Shown here one piece after another: positions 16,846 through 24,959 of a stretch of DNA of 64,000 nt; within the stretch, counting starts at the first letter, position 1, and every line of letters begins with the position of its first letter. The stretch lies in contig NZ_BMSG01000006.1 in the NCBI RefSeq assembly GCF_014649035.1, positions 124,001 through 188,000 of the forward strand. Reading direction: 5' to 3'. This DNA comes from Streptomyces sindenensis. Its GTDB lineage: Bacteria > Actinomycetota > Actinomycetes > Streptomycetales > Streptomycetaceae. The position numbers and the translations under genes are program-made. A model generated the notes under the pieces. It was given only the letters and a program-made list of their open reading frames with translations. It was not told the DNA's origin and made no database searches.

Positions 16846-18111
16846 TCAGGTCCGGTTGAGGTCAACCCCGGATCCGGAGCACCGTCGGGCGGCCTTCACC
16901 GCGAGCGTCGCGGCTTCGAGGCCGCTGGTGAAGGAGACCTCGCCGAGGAGCCCGGGGGCGGCGACCTGGTCGCCCGCCAGGAAAATGCCGTCGCCCCGGA
17001 CCACGGAGGGCCGGTCCCGCCAGGTGGTGCCGGGGCGGTCGACGGCTCCGGTGCGGCCGTCGGCGAGGGCCTCTACGCGCCAGGTGGTGCGCTCCCGCCA
17101 GCCGGGGAAGCCGAGGTCGAGGAGGGCCTCGGCGCGGGCGACGCCCTCCGCCCGCCGTGCGTCGGGGCCGATCGCGAACTGGCCCTGGAGCAGTTGTTCG
17201 CCGGCCGGGGCGAGCGAGGGGTCCTGGGCGGTGAACCGCTCCAGCCAGCCGGGCGCGTCCAGGTCCGACACGATGAACGCGTCGCCGCGCCGGGTGCGTA
17301 CCGCCAGGTCCACCAGGACGGTGCGGCCGCTCTCCCAGGTGAGGGAGGCGTCGTCGAGCAGGGCACGGGCGGAGCCGAGGGAGGTGGCGACGACCACCGG
17401 TCCGGTCCGGGCCAGGTCGCCGAGCGTACGGGTGTCGACACGGGCGCCCGTCTCGACGGCGACCCCGAGGCCCCGGGCGTGCGCGGCCATCCGCTCGACG
17501 AGCCGGCCCCAGCCGCCGACCGGGTAGCGGGCCTCGGGCGGAAGGGAGGTCAGCCGGCCCAGGCGCTCCTGGACGAACCGTGCCGAGAGGGCGCCGGGGT
17601 CGTGGTGGAAGAGCCCGACGGCGGCGAAGTTCGCGGCGGCCCGGGCGCCCGCCCCGCCCACCTGGCCCGTGGCCCACTCCCGGAAGGTGCTGTCCACCGG
17701 GGCGGTGAGGGGGTCCTGGCGGGAGAGCCGGAGCAGGGCGGCGGGCGGCAGCTTGCGGAGGGCTCCACCCCGCCGGAAGCGGAAGCGGAGCCCTTCGAGG
17801 GGCGGTACGGAGACGACGGGACCGAGCAGATCGCGCCGGGCCAGCCAGGTGCCGAACGGCCCGCGGTGGTACACGGCGTGGGGCCCCTCGTTGGTGCGGT
17901 ACGGGCCGTCGGCCGTCCTGGCCCGGCCGCCGAGGTTCCGGTGTCCTTCGTACAGGGTGACGCGCGCACCGGACTCGGCGGCGGTGATCGCCGCGGTGAG
18001 CCCGGCGAGGCCCCCGCCGACGACGTGAATCCGGCCCGTGTGCCCCGTGTGCCCCGGCTGCCCCGTGTGCCCCGTGCGCCCTGTGTGGTCCGTGCGTTCC
18101 GTGTGTCCCAT
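16846..18111 (-). CDS. FAD-dependent oxidoreductase, phytoene-desaturase/amine-oxidase type
   Basis: A protein of 421 residues. After a 25-residue leader made of HTG repeats comes the FAD motif IHVVGGGLAGLTAAITAAESGARVTLYEGHRNLGGRA. The C-terminus holds GIFLAGDQVAAPGLLGEVSFTSGLEAA, the second FAD site of the phytoene desaturase/protoporphyrinogen oxidase family. It should oxidise or desaturate a hydrophobic substrate; no carotenoid genes are adjacent, so the substrate is open. AAGGAG precedes ATG 18111. The leader codons are a 9-nt repeat (see 18034-18108), so its length is probably variable. Confidence 0.8.
   Translation of the reverse strand: MGHTERTDHTGRTGHTGQPGHTGHTGRIHVVGGGLAGLTAAITAAESGARVTLYEGHRNLGGRARTADGPYRTNEGPHAVYHRGPFGTWLARRDLLGPVVSVPPLEGLRFRFRRGGALRKLPPAALLRLSRQDPLTAPVDSTFREWATGQVGGAGARAAANFAAVGLFHHDPGALSARFVQERLGRLTSLPPEARYPVGGWGRLVERMAAHARGLGVAVETGARVDTRTLGDLARTGPVVVATSLGSARALLDDASLTWESGRTVLVDLAVRTRRGDAFIVSDLDAPGWLERFTAQDPSLAPAGEQLLQGQFAIGPDARRAEGVARAEALLDLGFPGWRERTTWRVEALADGRTGAVDRPGTTWRDRPSVVRGDGIFLAGDQVAAPGLLGEVSFTSGLEAATLAVKAARRCSGSGVDLNRT
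18034..18108 (-). repeat. In-frame 9-nt repeat coding for HTG-rich leader
   Basis: Imperfect units of GTGTGCCCC (plus-strand sense) encode GHTG/GRTG/GQPG tripeptide-like repeats at residues 8-26 of the FAD oxidoreductase. They sit between the start codon and the flavin-binding strand. Confidence 0.75.
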
Positions 18112-18213
18112 GGCTGGATCTCCTTCGCCTCTTTGATGATGTGACGGACCGGGGGCGGCGGCCCGTGACATCGGCGGCGGGGCGCTGTCAGTGGTCTGCG
18201 TCACGATGGGGGG

Positions 18214-18897
18214 ATGGCAGTGAGCGGCAGGAAGAAGAGCACGACGGGTGTGACGGCGGCGCGGCGGCCGGAGGTGCGGCTGCCCCCGCTCGTTCTGTGG
18301 GACGGGGACGGCCTGGAGCCCGACGGCGACTACGACGGGGTGCGGTTCGACGGGGTGGACCTGACGGACGCCTCGGGCCGGGGAGCCCGGTTCATGGACT
18401 GCGCGCTGGACGGCTGCGCCCTGGACCGCGCGGAGCTGGCGCGGTCCCGCTTCATCGACGCGGTGCTGACGGGCGTACGGGGCGTGGGCACGGACCTCGC
18501 GGAGGCGTCGCTGCGGGACGTGGAGGTGGTGGACGCCCGCCTGGGCGGGGTGCAGCTGCACGGGGCGGTGCTGGAGCGGGTGGTGGTGCGGGGCGGCAAG
18601 ATCGACTACCTGAATCTGCGCAGGGCCCGGTTGAAGGACGTCGTCTTCGAGGGCTGCGTGCTGGCCGAGCCGGACTTCGGGGACGCGCACCTGATCCGGG
18701 TCGAGTTCCGGGACTGTGTGCTGAAGCGGGCGGACTTCAGCAGCGCCCGGATGGAGTCGGTGGACCTGCGCGCGGTGGCCGAGCTGGACATCGCCCGGGG
18801 CGTGGACCGGCTGGCGGGCGCGGTGATCAGCCCGGCGCAGCTGATGGAGCTGGCTCCGGCGTTCGCGGCGCAGATCGGGGTGCGGGTGGAGGTGTGA
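18214..18897 (+). CDS. Pentapeptide-repeat protein
   Basis: A protein of 227 residues. From about 45 to 190 it follows the A(D/N)LXX-like pattern: VDLTDASGRGARFMDCALDG, ALDRAELARSRFIDAVLTG, ADFSSARMESVDLRAV. This predicts a right-handed quadrilateral beta-helix. Some members mimic DNA and protect gyrase; most have no known role. No signal peptide. Start ATG 18214 has no clear ribosome-binding site beyond a run of G, but CACGAT lies 6 nt upstream, so the mRNA may be leaderless. Confidence 0.8.
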   Translation: MAVSGRKKSTTGVTAARRPEVRLPPLVLWDGDGLEPDGDYDGVRFDGVDLTDASGRGARFMDCALDGCALDRAELARSRFIDAVLTGVRGVGTDLAEASLRDVEVVDARLGGVQLHGAVLERVVVRGGKIDYLNLRRARLKDVVFEGCVLAEPDFGDAHLIRVEFRDCVLKRADFSSARMESVDLRAVAELDIARGVDRLAGAVISPAQLMELAPAFAAQIGVRVEV

Positions 18898-18918
18898 GGG
18901 TGGCCCTCCTCCACGGCC

Positions 18919-19416
18919 TCACATCCGGGGGAAGCGGGCCTGGAGGTCCCAGATCACCGGGTTGTCGGCGAGGCCGTCGTGCAGGTCGGCCAGGTCGGCG
19001 ATCAGGTCGTGCAGGAAGTCGCGGGCCTCGCGGCGCAGGAGGGAGTGGCCGAAGGTGAGCGGGGGCTCGTCGCCGGGCATCCAGTCCGCCTCGATGTCCA
19101 CCCAGCCGAAGCGCCGCTCGAAGATCATGACGTCCGAGGACTCGGTGAAGTCCAGCTCCGCGTACTGCCGCCGGTGCGAGCGGTTGCCGCGCGGGTCCTG
19201 GTCGATCCGCTCGACGATGTCGCACAGCGCCCATGCGAAGTCGAGCACCGGCACCCATCCCCAGGCTGTGGACAGCTCGCGGTCCGCCTTCGTGTCCGCG
19301 AGGTAGACGTCGCCGGAGAACAGATCGTGCCGCAGCGCCCGGACGTCCGCACGGCGGTAGTCGGTCTGCGGGGGATCGGGGAAGCGACGGGAGAGGGAGT
19401 AGCCGATGTCGAGCAC
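18919..19416 (-). CDS. Conserved hypothetical protein
   Basis: A soluble protein of 165 residues starting MLDIGYSLSRRFPDPPQTDYRR, rich in Trp, Asp and Arg. Segments such as WGWVPVLDFAWALCDIVERI and HSLLRREARDFLHDLIADLADLHDGL suggest an alpha/beta fold. I recognise the type as a conserved actinobacterial hypothetical and cannot assign a function. It converges with the pentapeptide-repeat gene with only 21 nt between stops. The region just upstream is filled with GC-rich tandem repeats, so its promoter is unclear. Confidence 0.65.
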   Translation of the reverse strand: MLDIGYSLSRRFPDPPQTDYRRADVRALRHDLFSGDVYLADTKADRELSTAWGWVPVLDFAWALCDIVERIDQDPRGNRSHRRQYAELDFTESSDVMIFERRFGWVDIEADWMPGDEPPLTFGHSLLRREARDFLHDLIADLADLHDGLADNPVIWDLQARFPRM

Positions 19417-19465
19417 ACGCCGATGGTGTCATGCCGGGTGCCCCGGACGATCCGGGTGGCCGGGG

Positions 19466-19589
19466 TGGCCGGGGTGGTCCAGGTGGCCGGGGTGACCCGG
19501 TGGTCCGAGCGGCCGGGGTGACCGGGGTGGCCGGGGTGGTCCAGGTGGCCGGGGTGACCCGGTGGTCCGAGCGGCCGGGGTGACCGGGG
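19466..19589. repeat. Two 62-bp tandem copies of a GGCCGGGGTG-rich repeat
   Basis: Copies at 19466-19527 and 19528-19589 are nearly identical and are themselves built from shorter GGCCGGGGT units. They occupy most of the 259-nt gap between two minus-strand genes. Confidence 0.85.
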
Positions 19590-19675
19590 CGACCCCGGTG
19601 GCCCTCTCTCGCGCCTAAGGGCACGTCGGCCCCGGTGGCCTGGTGGCTCGGTGGTCCCGTCGTCCGTCGGCGGGG

Positions 19676-20521
19676 TCAGGAGCGCCACCACGGCTCGCGA
19701 ACGTACAGGCTCTCCTCGCCCGTGCACCCCTGGCCGTTGGAGATCTCGTGGGCGTCCAGGTTCCAGCCCACCACGCCGTTGCCCTTGCGGCTCAGCTCGA
19801 TCAGGCGGTCGCGTTCGGTCCGGGCGCCGTCGGTGACCTCGCAGCGGACGATCGAGGTCCAGGCCCGTCCGTCCAGCGCCGAGACGAACGCCAGGACCGG
19901 GAGCGCGACGGCGGTCAGCCCCAGCGCCACCCACTGCTCGAAGGCCGCGGCCCGGCGCAGCCACGGGGGCGGCCGGTGGTCGTCGTGGTGCGGGCCGACC
20001 GCCGGGCCGGGGTGCGGCCCGCCCGCGGCGACGGGGTGCGCGCCGTTTTTCGCACGGTGTCCGTGGGGCCGCCGTCGGCCGGTGAGGTACTCCACGACGA
20101 CGCCCTTGCGCAGCACGTAGGCGGCGAGCCCGGTGCCCAGACCCCACCAGGGCCCGAAGAAGGCCGCGTCGACCACGCCCATCGCCACCGGGTTCACGAG
20201 GGTCAGCGCCGTCCGCTGGAGCGCGCGCAGGAGGCCGCCGCCCCGCGGGATCGCGCCGCGCGCCGCGAACATCGCGAACACCACCCGGGAGACGACGACG
20301 GCGAGGACGGAGGCGAGCAGGGGATCGGTGAGCACCATGCCGATCAGGACGTCCGGCCAGTTCGCGGGCTCCATGCCGACGAACACGTCACGGGCCGAGC
20401 CGCCGCCCCCGACGGTGTACGCGACCTTCACCACCGGGACCGCGAGGAGCAGGGCGAGCAGGATCGTGTGGCCGGGCCCGCCCTTGAGATCGGCGGACCG
20501 GGGCGGAGCGTCCTCGGCCAT
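19676..20521 (-). CDS. Putative integral membrane protein
   Basis: A protein of 281 residues with four likely membrane segments: HTILLALLLAVPVVKVAYTV, VLIGMVLTDPLLASVLAVVVSRVV, ALTLVNPVAMGVVDAAFFGPWWGLG, and WVALGLTAVALPVLAFVSALDG. A His/Pro-rich loop (GHRAKNGAHPVAAGGPHPGP) lies in the middle and an extracytoplasmic C-terminal domain of about 70 residues with two Cys follows. No family recognised. Start 20521 (MAEDAPPRSADL) has GGGGAA upstream; a longer start at 20590 lacks support. It is followed upstream by senR on the same strand, so co-transcription with the two-component genes is possible. Confidence 0.65.
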   Translation of the reverse strand: MAEDAPPRSADLKGGPGHTILLALLLAVPVVKVAYTVGGGGSARDVFVGMEPANWPDVLIGMVLTDPLLASVLAVVVSRVVFAMFAARGAIPRGGGLLRALQRTALTLVNPVAMGVVDAAFFGPWWGLGTGLAAYVLRKGVVVEYLTGRRRPHGHRAKNGAHPVAAGGPHPGPAVGPHHDDHRPPPWLRRAAAFEQWVALGLTAVALPVLAFVSALDGRAWTSIVRCEVTDGARTERDRLIELSRKGNGVVGWNLDAHEISNGQGCTGEESLYVREPWWRS

Positions 20522-20630
20522 GGGTGTTCCCCGCTTCCCTTCGGGTCCGCCTCCAGCCTCCGCCGGGTTCCCCGGCCCTGCCAGCAGCACTGCTCCACCC
20601 GGGGCGCGGCCCGGGCCGTCCGGGCCCCCG

Positions 20631-21275
20631 TCAGGGCAGGAGCCGCTGCTCCTTCGCCACCGACACCGCCCCCGCCCGGGTGTCGACGCCGAGCTTGTCG
20701 TAGATCCGCCCCAGGTGGGTCTTGACCGTGGCTTCGCTGATGAACAGGGCGCGGGCGATGTCCCGGTTGCCGAGGCCCTGGGAGAGCTGGGCCAGGATGT
20801 CGCGTTCGCGGTCGGTGAGGCTGGGGCGGGGGCTGCGCATCCGGGCCATCACCCGGCTGGCGACGGGGGCCGAGAGCGTGGTGCGGCCCTGGGCGGCGGA
20901 CCGGATCGCGGCGAACAGTTCCTCCGGGCGCTCCGCCTTGAGCAGATAGCCGGTGGCACCCGCCTCGATGGCCCGGGTGATGTCGGCGTCGGTGTCGTAC
21001 GTGGTCAGCACCAGGACGTGGACCGTGCCGTCGGCCGCGATGCGGCGGGTCGCCTCGACGCCGTCGATGCCCTCGCCGAGCTGGAGGTCCATGAGCACGA
21101 CGTCCGGCTTCAGGCGGGCGGCGAGCACCACGGCCTCCTCGCCGCTGCCCGCCTCGCCGACGACCTCGATGTCCGGTTCGCTGCCGAGGAGCGCGAGCAG
21201 CCCGGCCCGGACCACCACGTGGTCGTCGCAGAGCAGGATGCGGACGCGGGCGGGGGGCGGCGACGCCTCGGTCAT
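20631..21275 (-). CDS. senR: NarL/FixJ response regulator, SenR-like
   Basis: A protein of 214 residues. Receiver domain with acidic pair Asp17/Asp18 (LLCDDH), phosphoacceptor Asp63 (VLMDLQLGEG) and conserved Thr/Lys positions (LTTYDTDAD, YLLKAE). C-terminal LuxR-type helix-turn-helix LTDRERDILAQLSQG to ISEATVKTHLGRIYDKLGV. It is coupled to the kinase gene by ATGA overlap. Context (adjacent kinase plus divergent HbpS homologue) points to the SenS/SenR redox and haem-sensing system known from S. reticuli and S. coelicolor. Name assigned by context and family. Confidence 0.85.
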   Translation of the reverse strand: MTEASPPPARVRILLCDDHVVVRAGLLALLGSEPDIEVVGEAGSGEEAVVLAARLKPDVVLMDLQLGEGIDGVEATRRIAADGTVHVLVLTTYDTDADITRAIEAGATGYLLKAERPEELFAAIRSAAQGRTTLSAPVASRVMARMRSPRPSLTDRERDILAQLSQGLGNRDIARALFISEATVKTHLGRIYDKLGVDTRAGAVSVAKEQRLLP

Positions 21276-22723
21276 GTGGGGTCCTCCGTGGTGGTGAGCG
21301 GAACCTCGGCGGAGAGCACGGTGCCCTCGCCCGGCGCCGACTCGATGGTGAGCGTTCCGCCGAGCTGCCGCACCCGGGCCCGCATCGCCGGCAGCCCGTG
21401 GCCGCGTACGGTGCGGGCGCCGCGCACACCCTCGGGGTCGGCGGTGAAGCCCCGGCCGTTGTCGCCGACGTCCAGGACCACCCGGTCGTCCAGATGCGTC
21501 AGGGTCAGCCCGGCGGCGCTCGCCCCGGAGTGCTCCCGCACATTGGCCAGGGCCCCCTGGGCGATGCGCAGCAGGGCGGACTGCACCCGGTCCGGCAGCG
21601 GGGCGTGCGGGGTGCCCTCCACATGGCAGTGGACGGTGAGCGCGCCCTCCGCCTGGGCGCTCTCGCGGGCCGCCAGCGCGTGCAGGGCCGCCTCCAGTCC
21701 GCCGCCCTCCGCCAGGTCGGCGGGGGCCAGGTCGTGGACGAAGCGGCGGGCCTCGGCGAGGTTGCGTTCGGCGATGCCCGTGGCCGTACGGACATGGCGG
21801 CGGGCGGCGTCCGGGTCGGCGCTCCAGGTGCGGTCGGCGGCCTGGAGCAGCATCTGCTGGCTGGACAGGCCCTGCGCGAGGGTGTCGTGGATCTCCATGG
21901 AGAGCCGCTGGCGCTCGGCGAGGGTCCCCTCGCGGCGTTCGGTGGCGGCCAGTTCGCGCCGGGTCCGCAGCAGGTCGTCGATCAGCTCGCGCTGGCGGGC
22001 CGACAGCTCCCGTTGCCGTACCGCCTGGCGCTGCATATGGACGAAGACGGCGGTCGCCACGGCGGCGACGGCGGGCGGGGCGAGGACCAGGTTCGGGTCG
22101 AAGCCGTCGGCCAGCCGCAGTTGCGCGGCCACGACGAACACGGTGAGCAGGGCGACCAGGGCGAGGGCGGCGCGCGGTGACAGGATCCCGAGCCCGGTGT
22201 AGAACAGTGGCACCGCGCACCACGCGAAGCTCGGCGCCAGGACGACCAGCACCATCCAGACGACGACGAGCACCGCGAGCCGGGCGAGCCGGCGCGGCGT
22301 GGGGCGCGAGCCGAGGACGGGGCCGAGGAGGTACAGCACCGCCAGGGTGACCGACAGGGCGATGATCCACGGGGTGCGGGCCTCGCCGGGGTGCCGCATC
22401 AGGAACCGGGTCAGCGACGCGCCGAGCAGCAGGAAGAACGCGGCGTGCATGAGGAGGGCGAGCCAGCGGGCGTCGGGGCCGGACCCGGCGTCCCCGGGCC
22501 GCTCGACCCCGGGCCGCTCGACCCCGGGCTGCTCGTCCCCGGGCTGCTCGTCCCCGGGCTGCTCGTCCCCGGGCTGCTCGTCCCCGGGCTGCTCGTCCCC
22601 GGGCCGCTCGTCCCCGGGCCGCTCGGCCCCGGTGCCGCCGCCGGCCGGCCCCCCGGGGACGCCTCCGGCATCCGGGCCGATGCCGGGGCCGTGGTCCGGC
22701 GAACCGCTGCGGTGCTCCACCAC
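21272..22723 (-). CDS. senS: Membrane sensor histidine kinase, SenS-like
   Basis: About 483 residues from GTG 22723 (a second GTG at 22720 is equally possible; GAGAGGG precedes both). Five membrane helices (about residues 78-210) are followed by a coiled-coil, a HisKA_3 dimerisation helix with phospho-His in MEIHDTLAQGLSSQQ, and an ATPase domain with DNGRGF and GHGLPAMRARV. A 60-residue cytosolic N-terminal tail contains PGDEQ repeats coded by a 15-bp tandem repeat. The five-helix NarL-type layout and the neighbouring hbpS match SenS, whose activity is modulated by extracellular HbpS under oxidative stress. Confidence 0.82.
   Translation of the reverse strand: MVEHRSGSPDHGPGIGPDAGGVPGGPAGGGTGAERPGDERPGDEQPGDEQPGDEQPGDEQPGDEQPGVERPGVERPGDAGSGPDARWLALLMHAAFFLLLGASLTRFLMRHPGEARTPWIIALSVTLAVLYLLGPVLGSRPTPRRLARLAVLVVVWMVLVVLAPSFAWCAVPLFYTGLGILSPRAALALVALLTVFVVAAQLRLADGFDPNLVLAPPAVAAVATAVFVHMQRQAVRQRELSARQRELIDDLLRTRRELAATERREGTLAERQRLSMEIHDTLAQGLSSQQMLLQAADRTWSADPDAARRHVRTATGIAERNLAEARRFVHDLAPADLAEGGGLEAALHALAARESAQAEGALTVHCHVEGTPHAPLPDRVQSALLRIAQGALANVREHSGASAAGLTLTHLDDRVVLDVGDNGRGFTADPEGVRGARTVRGHGLPAMRARVRQLGGTLTIESAPGEGTVLSAEVPLTTTEDPT
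22501..22635 (-). repeat. 15-bp tandem repeat inside senS (PGDEQ repeats)
   Basis: Nine head-to-tail units of GCTCGWCCCCGGGCY, in frame, encode (E/Q)-R/Q-P-G-D/V-E pentapeptides just before the first membrane helix of the kinase. Five central units are identical, a sign of recent expansion. Confidence 0.9.
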
Positions 22724-22966
22724 GTCCCTCTCACTCCGTCGCTGACCTGCGTAAACCTCTCCATGGTGGACCGATCCGGCCCCCCTCGCATCAACCGATC
22801 GGCTGACGGGGGCGTCGACCGTCCCGCCCGCCGCTTCCAGCCGGTACGTCGACCGTACGGGGCCGGATCCGCCGGGAGGATCAATACCAGAGCGAAACGC
22901 CCGGACCACTCCGGACCGCCTCGCACCCCACGCCACCGGGCCGACCCGGATCACCAAGGAGCCACC

Positions 22967-23521
22967 ATGAAGAAGCTGTCGCCGCGCACCCGTGTCGTCA
23001 CCGGCGCCGTCGTCGTCGCCGCCCTCGGGGCCGGCACGTTCGGCGCGATGTCCGCGAGCGCCTCCTCCCCGGCGGCCGCCCCCGCCGCCGTCCAGGCCGA
23101 CACGAGCAACCGCAACCTCCAGCAGACGACGCACCTGACCGTGGACGCCGCCACCAAGGCCGCGCAGGCCACGCTGGACGCGGCGAAGAAGGAGAACCAG
23201 CGGATCTCCGTCGCGGTCGTCGACCGCAACGGCAACACCATCGTCTCGCTGCGCGGTGACGGCGCGGGACCGCAGTCCCCCGAGTCCGCGGTGAAGAAGG
23301 CGTACACCGCCGTCTCCTGGAACGCCCCCACCTCCGAGCTGGTCAAGCGCCTGGAGCAGGCCCCGAACCTGAAGGACATCCCCGGCACCCTCTTCCTCGG
23401 CGGCGGCGCGCCGGTCCAGGCCAAGGGCGCCCCGGTGGCGGGCATCGGCGTGGCCGGCGCGCCCAGCGGAGACCTCGACGAGAAGTTCGCCCGGGCGGGC
23501 GTCGCCTCGCTCGCCCGGTAG
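22967..23521 (+). CDS. hbpS: Secreted haem-binding sensor protein HbpS-like (GlcG/HbpS family)
   Basis: A protein of 184 residues. An N-terminal signal peptide (KKLSPRTRVVTGAVVVAALGAGTFGAMSASAS) is followed by the GlcG/HbpS fold: LTVDAATKAAQATLDAAKKE, ISVAVVDRNGNTIVSLRGDGAGP, SAVKKAYTAVSWNAPTSEL, GTLFLGGGAPVQ, VAGIGVAGAPSGDLDEKFARAGVASL. HbpS of S. reticuli binds haem, assembles as an octamer outside the cell and controls autophosphorylation of SenS. AAGGAG is at 22956-22961. Divergent from senS over a 243-nt gap that must hold both promoters. The signal lacks a canonical twin-Arg pair. Confidence 0.85.
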   Translation: MKKLSPRTRVVTGAVVVAALGAGTFGAMSASASSPAAAPAAVQADTSNRNLQQTTHLTVDAATKAAQATLDAAKKENQRISVAVVDRNGNTIVSLRGDGAGPQSPESAVKKAYTAVSWNAPTSELVKRLEQAPNLKDIPGTLFLGGGAPVQAKGAPVAGIGVAGAPSGDLDEKFARAGVASLAR

Positions 23522-23565
23522 TCCCGCCCGTACGGCAGCGGAAGCCCCCCGCGGAAGGAAGACCC

Positions 23566-24888
23566 ATGAACGCCCTCGATCACGATCCGCTCACCACCGC
23601 ACGCACCGGGGGCACCGGCCGGGTGCGCACCGCGATCGAGGGCGGCGCACGGGTCGACGTCCGCGACGAGGAGTCGCGTACGCCGCCGCTCCCCGCCGCC
23701 CTCGGCGACCACGTCGGGGCGGCCCGCCCCCGCGCCGCCCGCTGTCTCGGTCTCGCCCTCGTCGCCGCCGCCCTGCTCGCCGGGTGCGCCACCGGCACCA
23801 CGGAAGCGGACCCGGGCGCCCCGGACGCCTCGTCCGCCGCGTCCGGCACCGTGGCGACCCCCGGCCCCTCCCGTGCCCCCGAGGGCCGCACCCCCGACGG
23901 CACCCTCCTCGTCGCCGACTTCGGCAGCGACACCGTGACGTTCGTCGACCCCGGCCGGGACGGTTCCGGGAAGGGCGGCGCGCCCATCGCCTCGGTGAAG
24001 GCCGGGACCGCGCCCTACGGACTCGTCGTCGGCGAGGACGGGCGGGCCTGGGTCGCCACCGCCGAGGGCGTCGCGGTCGTCGACACCCGGCAGCGCACCC
24101 GGATCGCGCTGATCCCGTACGCGACGGAGTCCGGCCCCGTCACGACCGGCGAGTACCGGGGCGGCGGCATGGGCATCGCCCTGGCCCCGGACGGCAGCCG
24201 CGTCTACGTCGGGGTCAACGTGCCCGGCGAGGACGGCACGGTCGAGGTCATCGACACCGCGACCCGCGAGGTCACCGGTACCGCGCCGGTCGGCATGCGC
24301 CCCTTCGACGTGGACGTCTCACCGGACGGCCGCGAGGTGTACGCCACCGCCCACGACTCCTTCGACGTGACGGCGGTCGACGCGGACATGCTGAAGACCC
24401 GGCGCATGGAGGTCGCCCCGTACGGCACGGAGGGCGGGCTCGGCTCCTGGCTGAAGCCGCACTACGCCGTCGTACGCCCCGCCGACGGCAAGCTGCTGCT
24501 GCCGTTCGAGGGGGAGCGGCTGGCCGTGCTCGACCCGCGCACCGGGAAGGTGACGATCGAGCGGATGACCGCCGACACCCACCAGCACGGCGCGACGCTG
24601 ACCCCCGACGGCACCCTCCTCGTCGTCGGCACCGGCCCGATCGGCTCGGACGACGAGGGCCCCTCGCTCACCGTCCGCGCCCCCGACGGCTCGGAGCGGG
24701 TCGTTGTGCTGGAGGGTCCGCACGAGGACGTGGCGGTCTCGGCCGACGGCCGCACGGTGTACGTCACCGGCGGGTTCACCCGCGACGGCTACTGGAACGG
24801 GATCACCGTCGTCGACCTGGACGACGAGGAGAGCGAGCCCGTCCGCCTGACGGCAGGCAACCGGCCCCTCGGTATCGCCGTCCTCTGA
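23566..24888 (+). CDS. Lipoprotein with YncE-like beta-propeller
   Basis: A protein of 440 residues. An unusually long N-terminal region (about 58 residues) precedes a hydrophobic stretch and lipobox LLAGC, suggesting either an N-in membrane tail or an annotated start that is too far upstream. The body has repeated propeller strands (GTLLVADFGSDTVTFVDP, RAWVATAEGVAVVDT, SRVYVGVNVPGEDGTVEVID, REVYATAHDSFDVTAVD, GTLLVVGTGP, RTVYVTGGFTRDG) of the lactonase/YVTN type. It is probably exported and anchored to the membrane. Role unknown. Good ribosome-binding site GGAAGGAAG before ATG 23566. It follows hbpS by 44 nt and may be co-transcribed, which would tie it to haem or redox stress. Confidence 0.75.
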   Translation: MNALDHDPLTTARTGGTGRVRTAIEGGARVDVRDEESRTPPLPAALGDHVGAARPRAARCLGLALVAAALLAGCATGTTEADPGAPDASSAASGTVATPGPSRAPEGRTPDGTLLVADFGSDTVTFVDPGRDGSGKGGAPIASVKAGTAPYGLVVGEDGRAWVATAEGVAVVDTRQRTRIALIPYATESGPVTTGEYRGGGMGIALAPDGSRVYVGVNVPGEDGTVEVIDTATREVTGTAPVGMRPFDVDVSPDGREVYATAHDSFDVTAVDADMLKTRRMEVAPYGTEGGLGSWLKPHYAVVRPADGKLLLPFEGERLAVLDPRTGKVTIERMTADTHQHGATLTPDGTLLVVGTGPIGSDDEGPSLTVRAPDGSERVVVLEGPHEDVAVSADGRTVYVTGGFTRDGYWNGITVVDLDDEESEPVRLTAGNRPLGIAVL

Positions 24889-24891
24889 ACC

Positions 24892-24927
24892 GGAGCCGCC
24901 CGCTCGTCCCCCGAGGCGGGCGGCTCC
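24892..24927 (+). terminator. Hairpin terminator
   Basis: A perfect 12-bp stem GGAGCCGCCCGC/GCGGGCGGCTCC with a 12-nt loop begins 4 nt after the propeller gene stop and is followed by TTCC. Confidence 0.8.
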
Positions 24928-24947
24928 TTCCGGCACCGGAATCGCCC

Positions 24948-24953
24948 TAAAAT
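24948..24953 (+). promoter_or_regulatory. -10 box of leaderless M1 peptidase gene
   Basis: TAAAAT ends 6 nt before GTG 24960; no ribosome-binding site is present. Confidence 0.6.
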
Positions 24954-24959
24954 CGACCG

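Noticed and set aside
22501..22635. Regular repeats as a CRISPR array
   Set aside because: Units are contiguous with no unique spacers, are in frame within the kinase gene, and no cas genes are present.
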